From NCBI RefSeq assembly GCF_019704135.1, contig NZ_AP024355.1, positions 1,336,001-1,400,000 on the forward strand: DNA of 64,000 bases, in the 5' to 3' direction. The notes beneath the pieces were generated by a model. The model was not told the origin of the DNA. It did no database searches and saw only the letters and a list, made by a program, of their open reading frames with translations. Numbering within the stretch: the first letter of the stretch is position 1; each line of letters starts with the position of its first letter. Positions 33,338-41,731 of the stretch are shown here, one piece after another. This stretch comes from Desulfuromonas versatilis (lineage in GTDB: Bacteria > Desulfobacterota > Desulfuromonadia > Desulfuromonadales > NIT-T3). The position numbers and the translations under genes were made by a program.

Positions 33338-34164
33338 CCAAATATTTCCATTTGACGATCCGCTCCTTGCTGTCCGCCCTGCTCGCGGTGCCGGTGCTCT
33401 GGCCGGCCATCGCCCAGGCCCAGGCCCAGGAGACGGTCTGCATCCAGTGCCACGGTGGTCAGCCGGGCCGGCTGGGTGAGCCGATCGGCCAATGGCAGGG
33501 GAGCATCCACGCCCAGAACGGCATCTCCTGTCACGGCTGCCACGGCGGCGACCCCACCGATTTCGCCATGGCTATGAGCCCCGAACGCGGCTTTATCGGC
33601 GTCCCGGACGAAGCGGAGATCCCCGAGTTCTGTGGCCGCTGCCACGTCGGCGTCAAGGAGGATTATCTGCAAAGCGCCCACGGGCAGGCCCTGGATGCAG
33701 GTGGTCCCCAGTGTGTCACCTGCCACGGCAACCACGCCGTGCAGAAGACCACCATTGACCTGATCAATGCCGAGGATTGCTCGCGCTGCCACGAATATGG
33801 GCGGGCCGAGCGCATCAAATCCGCGCTGGCGGAGACCGACCGGATGATCTCCGGGCTCGAGACCGAACTGGCGCAGCTGCACCGCACCGGCATTGCCACC
33901 AAGCCCCTGCAGGATCAGATTTTCGCCGCCCGCAACAAGTTTCACCGCCTGTTCCACAGCGTGGATGTGGAGAAAATCCAACAGGAGACGGCCGGCGTGC
34001 AGGCGGAGCTGGGCAAGGTGGAGGAGCGGGTAGCCGCCTATCATGCCGATTTTTCCCAACGGCGGCTCTGGGGTGGGGGGGTGACCCTGGCCCTGGTGCT
34101 GATGGGGGTATTGTTCATGCTGTTGCGAAAAACCTACCACGACGAAGAGCAGGAGCATCGCTGA
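33334..34164 (+). CDS. Membrane-anchored pentaheme cytochrome c
   Basis: 276 residues with an N-terminal signal (to about 30), five CxxCH motifs (36-40, 66-70, 100-104, 127-131, 149-153), a coiled coil (about 160-240) rich in Glu/Gln/Leu and one C-terminal membrane helix (about 246-265). The haem part is exported and receives electrons from the Rieske protein; the coiled coil then spaces it from the membrane. It replaces the cytochrome c1 of classical bc1 complexes. ATGA overlap with cytochrome b supports a complex. Confidence 0.93.
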   Translation: MTKYFHLTIRSLLSALLAVPVLWPAIAQAQAQETVCIQCHGGQPGRLGEPIGQWQGSIHAQNGISCHGCHGGDPTDFAMAMSPERGFIGVPDEAEIPEFCGRCHVGVKEDYLQSAHGQALDAGGPQCVTCHGNHAVQKTTIDLINAEDCSRCHEYGRAERIKSALAETDRMISGLETELAQLHRTGIATKPLQDQIFAARNKFHRLFHSVDVEKIQQETAGVQAELGKVEERVAAYHADFSQRRLWGGGVTLALVLMGVLFMLLRKTYHDEEQEHR

Positions 34165-34192
34165 GGCTGAAGCCGCGGCGGCAAAAACAAAC

Positions 34193-34222
34193 AAGGGGGT
34201 GCGAAATTCGCACCCCCTTTTC
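34193..34222. terminator. Terminator after the cytochrome operon
   Basis: 11-bp stem AAGGGGGTGCG / CGCACCCCCTT (34193-34203, 34209-34219) followed by TTT and T-rich sequence; A-rich on the other side, so usable for the convergent gene also. Confidence 0.75.
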
Positions 34223-34246
34223 TCTTGGCCGGCGTGGTCGGGTGAG

Positions 34247-35833
34247 TTACTGCTTGAGCAGGTTCTGTTGCAGGTCGCGATAGGCCCGCTCCAGGTTGGG
34301 GCGCAGCAGCCGGGCGTACCCCTCGAGGTTCTGGTATTCGGGCAGGGAGAATTTACGGAGGGTCTGCTCCAGGGTGTCGCCGGCTTCGATGTGCTTGAGC
34401 ACCTCGGTGAGAAACGCCTTGAGGTAGTCCTTGAAGGCGCCCAGGTCCCGGCCTGTGCCCACCGGGCCATAGCCGGGGATGACTTTGGCGGCGCCCAGCC
34501 GCTCCATGAACTCCAGGGCCAGAACCCAGTCCTGCATGTGGCCGTCACCCATGAAGGCGGCGCTTTTCACGTAGGCCAGGTCTCCGGTGAAAAGCACCGA
34601 GGCCTCCGGGATGAACACCAGGGTGTCCCCTTCGCTGTGTCCCTTGCCCATATTGGTAAGGATGATGGTGCGGCCGCCCAGCTTGAGGGTCAACCCATCG
34701 CTGTAGAAGAGCACCGGGTAGCTGGCCTTGCGCACCTCCCCGTCAACGGCCTGCCAGGCCTGCCAGGACATGATCACATCGACCTCGGGGGGGAAATCGA
34801 AATCGATGTGGGAATATCCCTTGTGGTGGTGCGCGAGGATGAAATAGCGCAGCGGCAGTTGGGTTACCCCGGCGATGGCCGCGCTCAGGTCGGCGATGGC
34901 TTCCGGGGTCATGTGCGCACCACCGGCAATCACGTAAGCGTCGCCGACCACGAAAAAGGCGTTGGCGCTGGCACGGCTGCCCGGTTTGGCGATGGCGGCA
35001 AAAATTCCCTCGGTGAGCTTTTCGACCTGGTAGCTTTGCTGGGGGGCAATTTTCGCCCGCGGCGGTTCTGCCGGGGCGGGCTTGACCACCGGTGGTGCTG
35101 GCGGAGGCGGCGCCGGCTCGCTCGGTGGCGGCGGCGGGGCCGATGTCACTGCCGCTGGCGGGGATTCTTCAGTCGGCGGCATTTCGGGGGCTGGGGGTGG
35201 GGCTTCGGCCGCAGGGGCTGCCACTGGTTGCTGGTCTGCCGCGGGCTGCTGCCCGGTCTCAGCCGGGGGGGCGGATGGCTGTTGGACCGGCTGCTGCTCG
35301 GTTCTGCCCAGCAGGCTCGGCTTCAGCTCCGTTGCGGGCGGCGCCGCGGAAATGGGCGTCCCCGGCGGGACAAAGCGCTGGATGCCGAGCTCCCGCAGCG
35401 CTGCCGAGCCTTCGCGGTCGGCTTCCATGGCGAACAGGAGCTGGGGGATCTCCCGCAGCCAGCGCGGCGCGAGGCCTCGTCGGGCCACCAGGGGGGAGGG
35501 TTGCCTGCCCCCGCCGAGATAGTCGGCGAGATGCTGAAAGTCCCAAGGCCGTTGCTGTTCGAAGAAAGGCCGGCTGAACACGGCCAGATCGACGGTCTGG
35601 TAGCGGACCAGCCAATCATACAGCGTCTGCTCCTCCTCGAAGATGCGGACCTGCACCGGCTCGCCGAGACGGTTCTCCAGAAAACTGGTGAGGCGCTGTG
35701 CCTGAGGTTCTGTCTGCAGCAGTCTGTTGCCCCCGGGGACCAGGCCGAGAGTCAGCTTGGCCCAGGCCGGTTCGCCCACCAGGCAGAGCAGGGTCAATAC
35801 CAGCAGCGTTCGGATGGAAAAGACATTTAACAT
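34247..35833 (-). CDS. Secreted binding-protein-like and metallo-beta-lactamase fusion
   Basis: 528 residues with a signal peptide (to about 25). Residues 26-155 look like half of a PhnD/SBP-type periplasmic binding domain (TLGLVPGGNRLLQ, DLAVFSRPFF). Then about 100 residues of Pro/Ala/Gln linker (160-262) and a metallo-beta-lactamase-like domain (265-475) related to quinoprotein-relay/SoxH-type hydrolases: HHHKGYSH (335-342), GKGHSEGD, FTGDLAY, VIPGYGPVG. The HxHxDH motif and the last His (Tyr455 instead) are altered, so zinc binding is doubtful. Start set by GGAAG and the signal peptide. Convergent with the cytochrome operon; no clear partner. Confidence 0.8.
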   Translation of the reverse strand: MLNVFSIRTLLVLTLLCLVGEPAWAKLTLGLVPGGNRLLQTEPQAQRLTSFLENRLGEPVQVRIFEEEQTLYDWLVRYQTVDLAVFSRPFFEQQRPWDFQHLADYLGGGRQPSPLVARRGLAPRWLREIPQLLFAMEADREGSAALRELGIQRFVPPGTPISAAPPATELKPSLLGRTEQQPVQQPSAPPAETGQQPAADQQPVAAPAAEAPPPAPEMPPTEESPPAAVTSAPPPPPSEPAPPPPAPPVVKPAPAEPPRAKIAPQQSYQVEKLTEGIFAAIAKPGSRASANAFFVVGDAYVIAGGAHMTPEAIADLSAAIAGVTQLPLRYFILAHHHKGYSHIDFDFPPEVDVIMSWQAWQAVDGEVRKASYPVLFYSDGLTLKLGGRTIILTNMGKGHSEGDTLVFIPEASVLFTGDLAYVKSAAFMGDGHMQDWVLALEFMERLGAAKVIPGYGPVGTGRDLGAFKDYLKAFLTEVLKHIEAGDTLEQTLRKFSLPEYQNLEGYARLLRPNLERAYRDLQQNLLKQ

Positions 35834-35976
35834 GGGGAGCTTCCGATGGCTGGCGCCGGTAGGGCGCGCCGGGAATGGGTTGCGGACGGCGATGCCGGTG
35901 ATTTCGGCAGGTTGCAGGCCTGGGCGAGTATACCAGCAGCAGCCGAACTCCAGCAAGAAATTGTGCAAGTTAGGGG

Positions 35977-36005
35977 TTGCAATCTATATGGAGATGGGGT
36001 ATATA
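35977..36005 (+). promoter_or_regulatory. Promoter of the tRNA-Arg gene
   Basis: TTGCAA (35977-35982), 17 bases, TATATA (36000-36005). RNA would begin a few bases before the tRNA 5' end. Confidence 0.7.
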
Positions 36006-36016
36006 TCCCTCTCTAC

Positions 36017-36093
<77 letters not shown>

Positions 36094-36104
36094 TATGCAA
36101 TTTC

Positions 36105-36144
36105 AAGGGGTTGTGCCTGCCAGGCGCAACCCCTTTGGTTTTTT
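36105..36144. terminator. Strong terminator of the tRNA gene
   Basis: 14-bp stem (36105-36118 with 36122-36135, one G-U pair) followed by a run of six T (36139-36144). It also lies just beyond the stop of the convergent NlpC/P60 gene. Confidence 0.88.
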
Positions 36145-36161
36145 CGGGTTTCTCCCGCGGG

Positions 36162-36959
36162 CTAGAGATAACTGCGCGCTCCCAGGTAGGTGCGTTCGTA
36201 GTAGCCTCCGGAGAGTCTTTCGACCCGCACCGTCTGGCCACGGCGGGGGGCATGAACAAAGCGGTCGTCGCCGATGTAGAGTCCCACGTGGGAGACCCGC
36301 TTGCCGCCGCTGGTGGCGAAGAACACCAGGTCCCCCTTCTGCAGTTGGGGCTTGGCCACGAAATTGCCGGCCTCGAACTGGCTGCGGGAGACTCGGGGCA
36401 GGTCGAGACCATTGAGGCGGTAGGTCACCATGGTCAGCCCGGAGCAGTCGAACCCGTCCTCGCTGGAGGTACCGCCCCATTGGTAGGGGGTGCCGATGAA
36501 GCGCAGCGCCGTGCGCACCAGCTCCTCGCGCAGATCTCCGCTGCCGCTCAGCTGAATCCTTTTCGCCGCATACTCCTCAGGGGCGACGATGAAAAACTCA
36601 GCGATGAGCCCCCGGGCCCGCAGGCCCTCAGCCTCGCTGCGGGCTGCGGCGTAGCTCGGGTGGTTGCCGAAGCGCACCTTGTAAAGTCCCGATTCGTGGA
36701 GGAAGTAGTAGGCGTCGATGCCCAGTTGCTCCAGCCGGGCCTGCAGGCGCACGGCATTACCGATTTCGGCGAAGGCGCCGACCTGGGTGGTATAGCCCAG
36801 GCCCTTCAACTGCCGCGCTGGAGCCGCAGGCTCGGGCGCCGGGGATTCGAGAAGGGGGGGGATGAGGTCGGGCTCGGTGTGCAGTGGCCGTGGCCTGGCG
36901 CAGCCGGACAGGACCGCTACCAGGATCACGAGCAACAGGATGGCATTTTTTCCAAGCAT
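36162..36959 (-). CDS. SPOR and NlpC/P60 lipoprotein peptidase
   Basis: 265 residues. Lipobox LSGC near residue 19, a short linker, a SPOR-type peptidoglycan-binding domain (about 55-130, YTTQVGAFAEIGNAVRLQAR) and a C-terminal NlpC/P60 endopeptidase with Cys in DGFDCSGLT and His in VSHVGLYIGDDRFVHAP. It should cut cell-wall stem peptides at the septum or side wall. ATG at 36959 is preferred over the GTG three codons upstream because GGGTGG then lies at a normal distance. Confidence 0.9.
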   Translation of the reverse strand: MLGKNAILLLVILVAVLSGCARPRPLHTEPDLIPPLLESPAPEPAAPARQLKGLGYTTQVGAFAEIGNAVRLQARLEQLGIDAYYFLHESGLYKVRFGNHPSYAAARSEAEGLRARGLIAEFFIVAPEEYAAKRIQLSGSGDLREELVRTALRFIGTPYQWGGTSSEDGFDCSGLTMVTYRLNGLDLPRVSRSQFEAGNFVAKPQLQKGDLVFFATSGGKRVSHVGLYIGDDRFVHAPRRGQTVRVERLSGGYYERTYLGARSYL

Positions 36960-37082
36960 GCAGTCCACCCGGCAGGCGGCGACGGGACCCGCGCAGGGCT
37001 ATTGTCACTGTATGGGGCGGAAACAGCGGTCGCTGACAGCCTGTTTCAGCCGCAGCCGTGGTTCCTCGCCGGTGGTGGTTGG

Positions 37083-37292
37083 TCAGTCCTTGTCCAGGGG
37101 GGTGGGTGCGCAGAGATCCCCAGCCTGGTTGGCCTTGGCCCCACAGTTGAAACATGCGAAAGCCGGCCGGTCGGTGCGTTTTTTCAGTTCGGAGTTACGG
37201 CCCGCCGCGCGCAGCGAGCAGATGTGCTCGGCATGATTTTCCGGATTGGGGCAGGTATTGTCCTTCTGGGTCGGATAGTTTTTCGTGCTCAT
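37083..37292 (-). CDS. Small Cys-rich putative zinc-binding protein
   Basis: 69 residues with six Cys and three His, in two groups: CPNPENHAEHICSL and CFNCGAKANQAGDLC. This could form one or two treble-clef or ribbon zinc sites. No named family recognised. Strong support for a real gene: AAGGAG ribosome-binding site and a near-consensus promoter 27-54 bases upstream. Confidence 0.75.
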   Translation of the reverse strand: MSTKNYPTQKDNTCPNPENHAEHICSLRAAGRNSELKKRTDRPAFACFNCGAKANQAGDLCAPTPLDKD

Positions 37293-37318
37293 GGTTTCTC
37301 CTTTTTTCGTTTCTCCCC

Positions 37319-37346
37319 ATTGTAGTCATCCTGCACTCCCTGTCAA
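37319..37346 (-). promoter_or_regulatory. Strong promoter of the small Cys-rich gene
   Basis: Minus strand TTGACA (37346-37341), 16 bases, TACAAT (37324-37319). Predicted RNA start near 37312, 20 bases before the start codon. Confidence 0.78.
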
Positions 37347-37416
37347 AGTTTTCCTCGTCCGTGCAAACCTCTGATATGCCTCGCTGATAGGCCGACGGGT
37401 AGAGGAGTGGCGGAGG

Positions 37417-37444
37417 TTGCACCCCCCTATAATGAGGCTATACT
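37417..37444 (+). promoter_or_regulatory. Candidate promoter of the 37551 gene
   Basis: TTGCAC (37417-37422), 16 bases, TATACT (37439-37444); a second -10-like TATAAT lies in the spacer. Leader of about 100 bases. Confidence 0.5.
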
Positions 37445-37550
37445 TGGTTGTGGAAGTGGTTTGAGGGTTGTTGGGCGGCGTCCGAAGGGCCAGAGTCTCC
37501 CCTCCGGACCAAGATAAACAGGGGATTCGGACCGAATCAAGGGGTTGACC

Positions 37551-37919
37551 ATGACCGGAAAGGAAATCTTGCAGGAGCTTGCCACCCAGAGAAGGTCGGA
37601 CCATCAATTCATCAAGTGGTGGAGAAAAGAAAACGATTTCGCGGATTATGAACTCATCGACAACTTCATCAAGGATGCCAGGCCGGACCAGGAATTCGCC
37701 GGCTACAGCCTGCTGAGCATCGACCAGATGTGGGACCTGCTGACCAGGATGATCCCCGGGCAGGTCAAGCGCGAGGTGCGCACCCGCGGAGGGGATGTGG
37801 TCATTTGGACCCGCGAGGGGACAAAGGGGGAATCCCAGACTCACGAGTGCCCCTACATCCCCGAGTCGCTGATGACCATCTTCGACGTGACCACCAGGGG
37901 CAATCCCATCGACCGATAG
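37551..37919 (+). CDS. Conserved-looking protein of unknown function
   Basis: 122 residues, soluble, acidic, no signal or membrane segment. Distinctive features: HQFIKWWRKENDFADYELID in the N-terminal half and a basic beta-like stretch RTRGGDVVIWTREG. No family recognised. AAGGGGT precedes the ATG; a TTG two codons earlier is a less likely start. Own promoter and terminator, so an independent unit. Confidence 0.72.
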   Translation: MTGKEILQELATQRRSDHQFIKWWRKENDFADYELIDNFIKDARPDQEFAGYSLLSIDQMWDLLTRMIPGQVKREVRTRGGDVVIWTREGTKGESQTHECPYIPESLMTIFDVTTRGNPIDR

Positions 37920-37950
37920 CCCCTGATGATCGAACGATCCACGGTTTTTC

Positions 37951-37981
37951 AAGCCGCCCTTTTATCGGGGCGGCTTTTTTT
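37951..37981 (+). terminator. Rho-independent terminator
   Basis: AAGCCGCCC / GGGCGGCTT stem with an 8-base loop and a T-tract at 37975-37981. It lies between two convergent genes. Confidence 0.85.
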
Positions 37982-38939
37982 ATGGCGACCTGTTGATTGC
38001 CGCCAGCCAGGCCAACAGCGGGACCAGGGCCGCAGTTGCCGCGAGCAGGGCGTTGCCCAGGGGGCGGTGAGGCCATGGGTGGTTTTGCAGGCGGCCGACC
38101 GCCAGGCCGAGCAGCGTGCCGGCGGCGAATCCGAACAGGTGGGCGCCAAGGTCGGTGCGCTCGCCCCCGGTGCCGAGCATGGCCAGCAGGGCTCCCGCCG
38201 CCGCCAGCGGCAACGGCCAGCGTCGCAGCAGCCGGCGCCGGTTGCGCAGCAGGCTCTCCCCGCCCAGGATGCCCACGGCGCCGAAAACCGCGGTGGACAG
38301 TCCCACGGCGCGGTGGGCGGGGGACTGGATCAGCGCGTTGGCCAGGTTGCCGAGGACCCCGGAGAGCAGCAAAAGGCACCATCCCTGTCCCGAGCCGAAG
38401 CGGCGGCAGAGCAGGATGATGAAAACGCCGCCGATCAGCAGGTTGCCGAACAGGTGCTGGCCATCGACATGCAGGGTCAGGGAGGTCACCAGGCGCCACC
38501 ACTCGCCGTCGAGGATCTTTCCCGCGGCCGCCTCGCCGAGGCTGAGCCAGCCCTGACGGCCGGGCGCCCAGGAAGCCCGGAGGAAGGTCAGGCTGTGGAA
38601 CAGGCCGAGCAACCCGAGGACCGAGGCGGTGATCAGGCCGTTGTCGGTCAGCTTTGCGGCGGCTGTCGGCGTCGGTGGCCAATTGCGGTTCTCTTCGTGA
38701 TGCAGGCGCAGTTCCTGGTCTGCCCGCTGGTGCAGGCCCTGCGGCACGCTGAGCTGCCAGCCCCAGACCGAGCGCTGCAGCCGGCAGGCAATGCCGCGGG
38801 CCTCGAGCACCAGGGCCAGATTGCGGGCGGCAGCCTCGGAGAGGTGGATGGCCGCGCTGAGCCCCGGGGGGCGGATGGGCACCCACAGCGGTGCCGGGCC
38901 TTCGGGCGTCACCCGGCTGTCCTGATCGCTCGGCATCAT
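37980..38939 (-). CDS. Rhomboid-family intramembrane serine protease
   Basis: 319 residues. A soluble N-terminal domain (about 1-95) is followed by six or seven membrane helices. Catalytic Ser is in GLSTAVFG, catalytic His in LGAHLFGFAAG, and the conserved HLFGNLL helix is present. It should cut membrane proteins within the bilayer; the substrate is unknown. Its ATG overlaps the stop of the upstream MBL gene (ATGA), so they are translated together; a second ATG directly follows the first. Confidence 0.88.
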   Translation of the reverse strand: MMPSDQDSRVTPEGPAPLWVPIRPPGLSAAIHLSEAAARNLALVLEARGIACRLQRSVWGWQLSVPQGLHQRADQELRLHHEENRNWPPTPTAAAKLTDNGLITASVLGLLGLFHSLTFLRASWAPGRQGWLSLGEAAAGKILDGEWWRLVTSLTLHVDGQHLFGNLLIGGVFIILLCRRFGSGQGWCLLLLSGVLGNLANALIQSPAHRAVGLSTAVFGAVGILGGESLLRNRRRLLRRWPLPLAAAGALLAMLGTGGERTDLGAHLFGFAAGTLLGLAVGRLQNHPWPHRPLGNALLAATAALVPLLAWLAAINRSP

Positions 38940-39772
38940 CCTTCCAGGACCGCTCCCGCCGAGCCGAAAAAGAACCGCTCGCCCAGGCGGGCCGCCAGCG
39001 CCGCGGCCCGGGGCAGTCCGGTGCAGTGGGAAACGCCGAGTTTCTTCACCCGGAAGTCCTCCAGGGCCGCCAGGGTCTGGGCGAACTGGGCGTCATCGGC
39101 AAAGCCGAGGTGGGTGCCGCCGATGATGGCGTAAATCTCCTGGCGGCCCGTTTGTTCCTGCACGTGGCGCAGGATGTTGACCAATCCTGCGTGGGCGCAG
39201 CCGAGAACCAGGATCAGCCCTTTGTCCGACTCCACCACCAGCGACAGATCGTCCTCCAGGGGGTCCGGTTGCCGGGCACTGCCTTCCTGGTCGGCCAGGT
39301 GCATGTGCGGGTCCCCCTTTTCGAAGGGGGTGCGGCGCGGAATCTCCCCGGTCAGATACACTCCAGGCCCAATCTCCCTCCAGCGGTTCTCCAGGCGAAA
39401 GCGCGCCCCCAGCGCTTCGAGATAGTCGCGCCGATGGGGAACGCCGATATAGCGCTGCTCGCTGTCCTTGCTGTGATAGCGCGCCTTGAACATGGCGGGA
39501 TGGCCCCAGACGTCCACCGGCCCGGTCTGCCGCAGCACCTCCGGCAGGCCGCCGGTGTGATCCCAATGACCGTGGCTGAGCACCACCGCGCGGATCTGGG
39601 CCAGATCCTTCTCAAGAATCCGGGCATTGCCGCCGATCCCCAACCCCTGGCCGGTATCGAACAGGTAGTTGCCCTTCGCGGTCTCCAGGTAGCAGGCGAA
39701 GCCGTGCTCCCCGATCAGCCCCTCCAGAGGGCGCACGGTGTTTTCGCAGAGAATGGTCAGGCGGGTCTTCAT
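38936..39772 (-). CDS. MBL-fold hydrolase (MJ0301/pterin-type)
   Basis: 278 residues, cytoplasmic. Intact zinc motif SHGHWDHTGG, further ligands in GCAHAGLVNIL and SHCTGLP, and the N-terminal CENTV...GEHGFACYLE layout of the family that includes MJ0301 and dihydropterin-type synthases. Substrate unknown. The start at 39772 follows GGGAG; an upstream in-frame ATG adds 11 residues without support. Operon with the rhomboid gene. Confidence 0.85.
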   Translation of the reverse strand: MKTRLTILCENTVRPLEGLIGEHGFACYLETAKGNYLFDTGQGLGIGGNARILEKDLAQIRAVVLSHGHWDHTGGLPEVLRQTGPVDVWGHPAMFKARYHSKDSEQRYIGVPHRRDYLEALGARFRLENRWREIGPGVYLTGEIPRRTPFEKGDPHMHLADQEGSARQPDPLEDDLSLVVESDKGLILVLGCAHAGLVNILRHVQEQTGRQEIYAIIGGTHLGFADDAQFAQTLAALEDFRVKKLGVSHCTGLPRAAALAARLGERFFFGSAGAVLEG

Positions 39773-39865
39773 GGCGGGACTCCCAGGATTTCGGTCAATT
39801 GACAAACCATTAAAGGCTACCTTATCCCGCAGGATTTGCCAACCGGCTGCAGCACCGGCCCGGCC

Positions 39866-39893
39866 TTGCGAAGGCCACGCCCGCTGATAAAAT
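39866..39893 (+). promoter_or_regulatory. Candidate promoter of the hydrogenase operon
   Basis: TTGCGA (39866-39871), 16 bases, TAAAAT (39888-39893), 29 bases before the first start codon. Confidence 0.5.
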
Positions 39894-39921
39894 GTGTAGA
39901 GACTAATTTGCGGGGGGAGCC

Positions 39922-40887
39922 ATGCAGGTATTTACTGTCGCCAGCGGTTTTGCCGAGCGCCTGGTTGGTCGGCTCGCCGCATCATTTCGGCTGCTGGGCC
40001 CGGTGGTTGCCGGAGACGGCGTTTGCCGGCTGGCACCCCTGGCCGCCTGGAGTGAGCTTTCGCCGGCGGCCCTGCCCTTCATCCCGCCGAAAAAGCAGCT
40101 GCTTCCTCCCCACGATCTTCTCTGGGAGTCGGCCCAGGGGCGCTGCCGCCCACCCGTGGAGGAGGCTTCCCCGATGGTTCTGCTCGGCCTTTTCCCCTGC
40201 GATCTTTACGCCCTGGATTACCTCGACCGCGTATTTGCCGACGACCGGTTGTACCAGCTCCGCAACGCCAGGACCCTGCGTGTCGGCCGTAACTGCGTGC
40301 CGGGGCTTGGCTGTTTCTGCCCGCCGCCCTCCGGGGCGCCCCGTTTCGACCTGTTTTTCAGCGAAACTGAACTCTACATCGGGTCGGCGCGGGGTGCAGA
40401 ACTTCTGCAGGGCTTTGCCGGGGAACTGGGTGAAGCCCAGCAGCGCCCCTGGCCAGCGACCTTGACTGCTGCGCAAGGAGCGCTTTCGCCAAAGGACCTG
40501 GAAGCGGCTTTCGCCGCCGGACAGGGCCTGCCGATCTGGCGGGAGCTGGGTGAGCGCTGCCTGTCCTGCGGGGCGTGCAGCGCGGTCTGCCCGACCTGCT
40601 ACTGTTACGACGTGGTCGACCAGCCGCTGCCCGACGGCCGCCTGAGTCGGGCGCGGCAGTGGGACAACTGTTTTTTCCGCCGTCACGCCTTGGTCGCCGG
40701 AGGACACAATTTCCGCCCCGACCGCAGTTCGCGGCTTAAGTTTCGCTTCGAACACAAGTGGCTCGGCTTCGGCGAACTGCGCGGCGAACCCTCCTGCGTG
40801 GGGTGCGGCCGTTGCCGCAGGGCCTGCCCGGTTGGCATCGACCTGCTCGATGTGCTGCATGCGCTGGGCGGGGAGGAGCCTCCATGA
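39922..40887 (+). CDS. Hydrogenase iron-sulfur (beta) subunit
   Basis: 321 residues, 4Fe-4S dicluster protein of the sulfhydrogenase/anaerobic sulfite reductase A family. Cluster motifs CLSCGACSAVCPTCYC and CVGCGRCRRACP near the C-terminus; a Cys-containing middle (NCVPGLGCFCP) may bind more iron. It carries electrons between the flavin subunit and the NiFe module. First gene of a four-gene operon in the order beta-gamma-delta-alpha known for group 3b NAD(P)-linked hydrogenases. Overlaps the next gene by ATGA. Confidence 0.9.
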   Translation: MQVFTVASGFAERLVGRLAASFRLLGPVVAGDGVCRLAPLAAWSELSPAALPFIPPKKQLLPPHDLLWESAQGRCRPPVEEASPMVLLGLFPCDLYALDYLDRVFADDRLYQLRNARTLRVGRNCVPGLGCFCPPPSGAPRFDLFFSETELYIGSARGAELLQGFAGELGEAQQRPWPATLTAAQGALSPKDLEAAFAAGQGLPIWRELGERCLSCGACSAVCPTCYCYDVVDQPLPDGRLSRARQWDNCFFRRHALVAGGHNFRPDRSSRLKFRFEHKWLGFGELRGEPSCVGCGRCRRACPVGIDLLDVLHALGGEEPP

Positions 40888-41711
40888 CCCTGGATTTCAT
40901 GCCATGGGAGGCCAGCCTCGAGGCGGTCGACCGCAGCGTGCCTGACAATCACCTGTTCACCTTCCGCCTCGCCGCGCCCCTCTCTTTTACTCCGGGCCAG
41001 TTTGCCGAAATCTCCGTTCCCGGAATCGGGGCGTTTGCGGTTTCGCCGGCCTTCTGTCGCGATACCGAGGTGCTGATCGCCTGCATCCGCCGCGCGGGCA
41101 GGGTGACCTCGGCGTTGTACACCCAGGATATTGGAGCCCGACTGGGGATCCGCGGGCCCTTCGGCGACGGCTTTCCTCTCGATGCCTTCGAGGGGCACGA
41201 TGCCCTGCTGGTGGCCGGCGGGCTCGGCATGGCCCCGCTCATGTCGCTGCTCGACGCCCTGCTGAGGCGTCGCGACCGGGTCGGCCAAGTGACTCTGCTC
41301 TACGGTTCGCGGGATCCCTCGGGCATCCTGTTTCGGCGCGAGCTCGGGGAGATCGCAGCCTCGGGGGAGGCGCGGGTGCTGTTCACCGTCGATTTCGCCG
41401 CCGAGCTCCCCTGGGAGGAGGGGGCCTTCGTCTGCCGGGTGGGGCTGGTTAACGAACTGTTCAGCGAAGTTTCGCTGGTTGCCGAGAACACCACCGCTGC
41501 GGTCTGCGGCCCGCCGGCCATGTACGGCTGTGTGCTGGAACAGCTGGCCGGGATGGGCATCCCCGCCCAAAGGATCTTCGCCACCCTCGAGCGACGGATG
41601 AAATGCGGCATCGGGCAATGCTGCCACTGCGTGACCGCCGGCACCTTCATCTGCCGGGAAGGGCCGGTTTTCTCCCTGGCGCGCCTGCGTGCAATGCCAG
41701 GGGCCATTTAA
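40884..41711 (+). CDS. Hydrogenase flavin/NAD(P)-binding (gamma) subunit
   Basis: 275 residues, ferredoxin-reductase fold. FAD part with FTPGQFAEISVPGIG, nucleotide part with VAGGLGMAPLMSLLDALL and YGSRDPSGILFRREL, and a C-terminal [2Fe-2S] Cys set RRMKCGIGQCCHC, as in PyrK/HydG-type subunits. Couples H2 oxidation or evolution to NAD(P). Start fixed by the ATGA overlap. Confidence 0.92.
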   Translation: MTLDFMPWEASLEAVDRSVPDNHLFTFRLAAPLSFTPGQFAEISVPGIGAFAVSPAFCRDTEVLIACIRRAGRVTSALYTQDIGARLGIRGPFGDGFPLDAFEGHDALLVAGGLGMAPLMSLLDALLRRRDRVGQVTLLYGSRDPSGILFRRELGEIAASGEARVLFTVDFAAELPWEEGAFVCRVGLVNELFSEVSLVAENTTAAVCGPPAMYGCVLEQLAGMGIPAQRIFATLERRMKCGIGQCCHCVTAGTFICREGPVFSLARLRAMPGAI

Positions 41712-41731
41712 CCCCCATCGGAGTAACAGGC

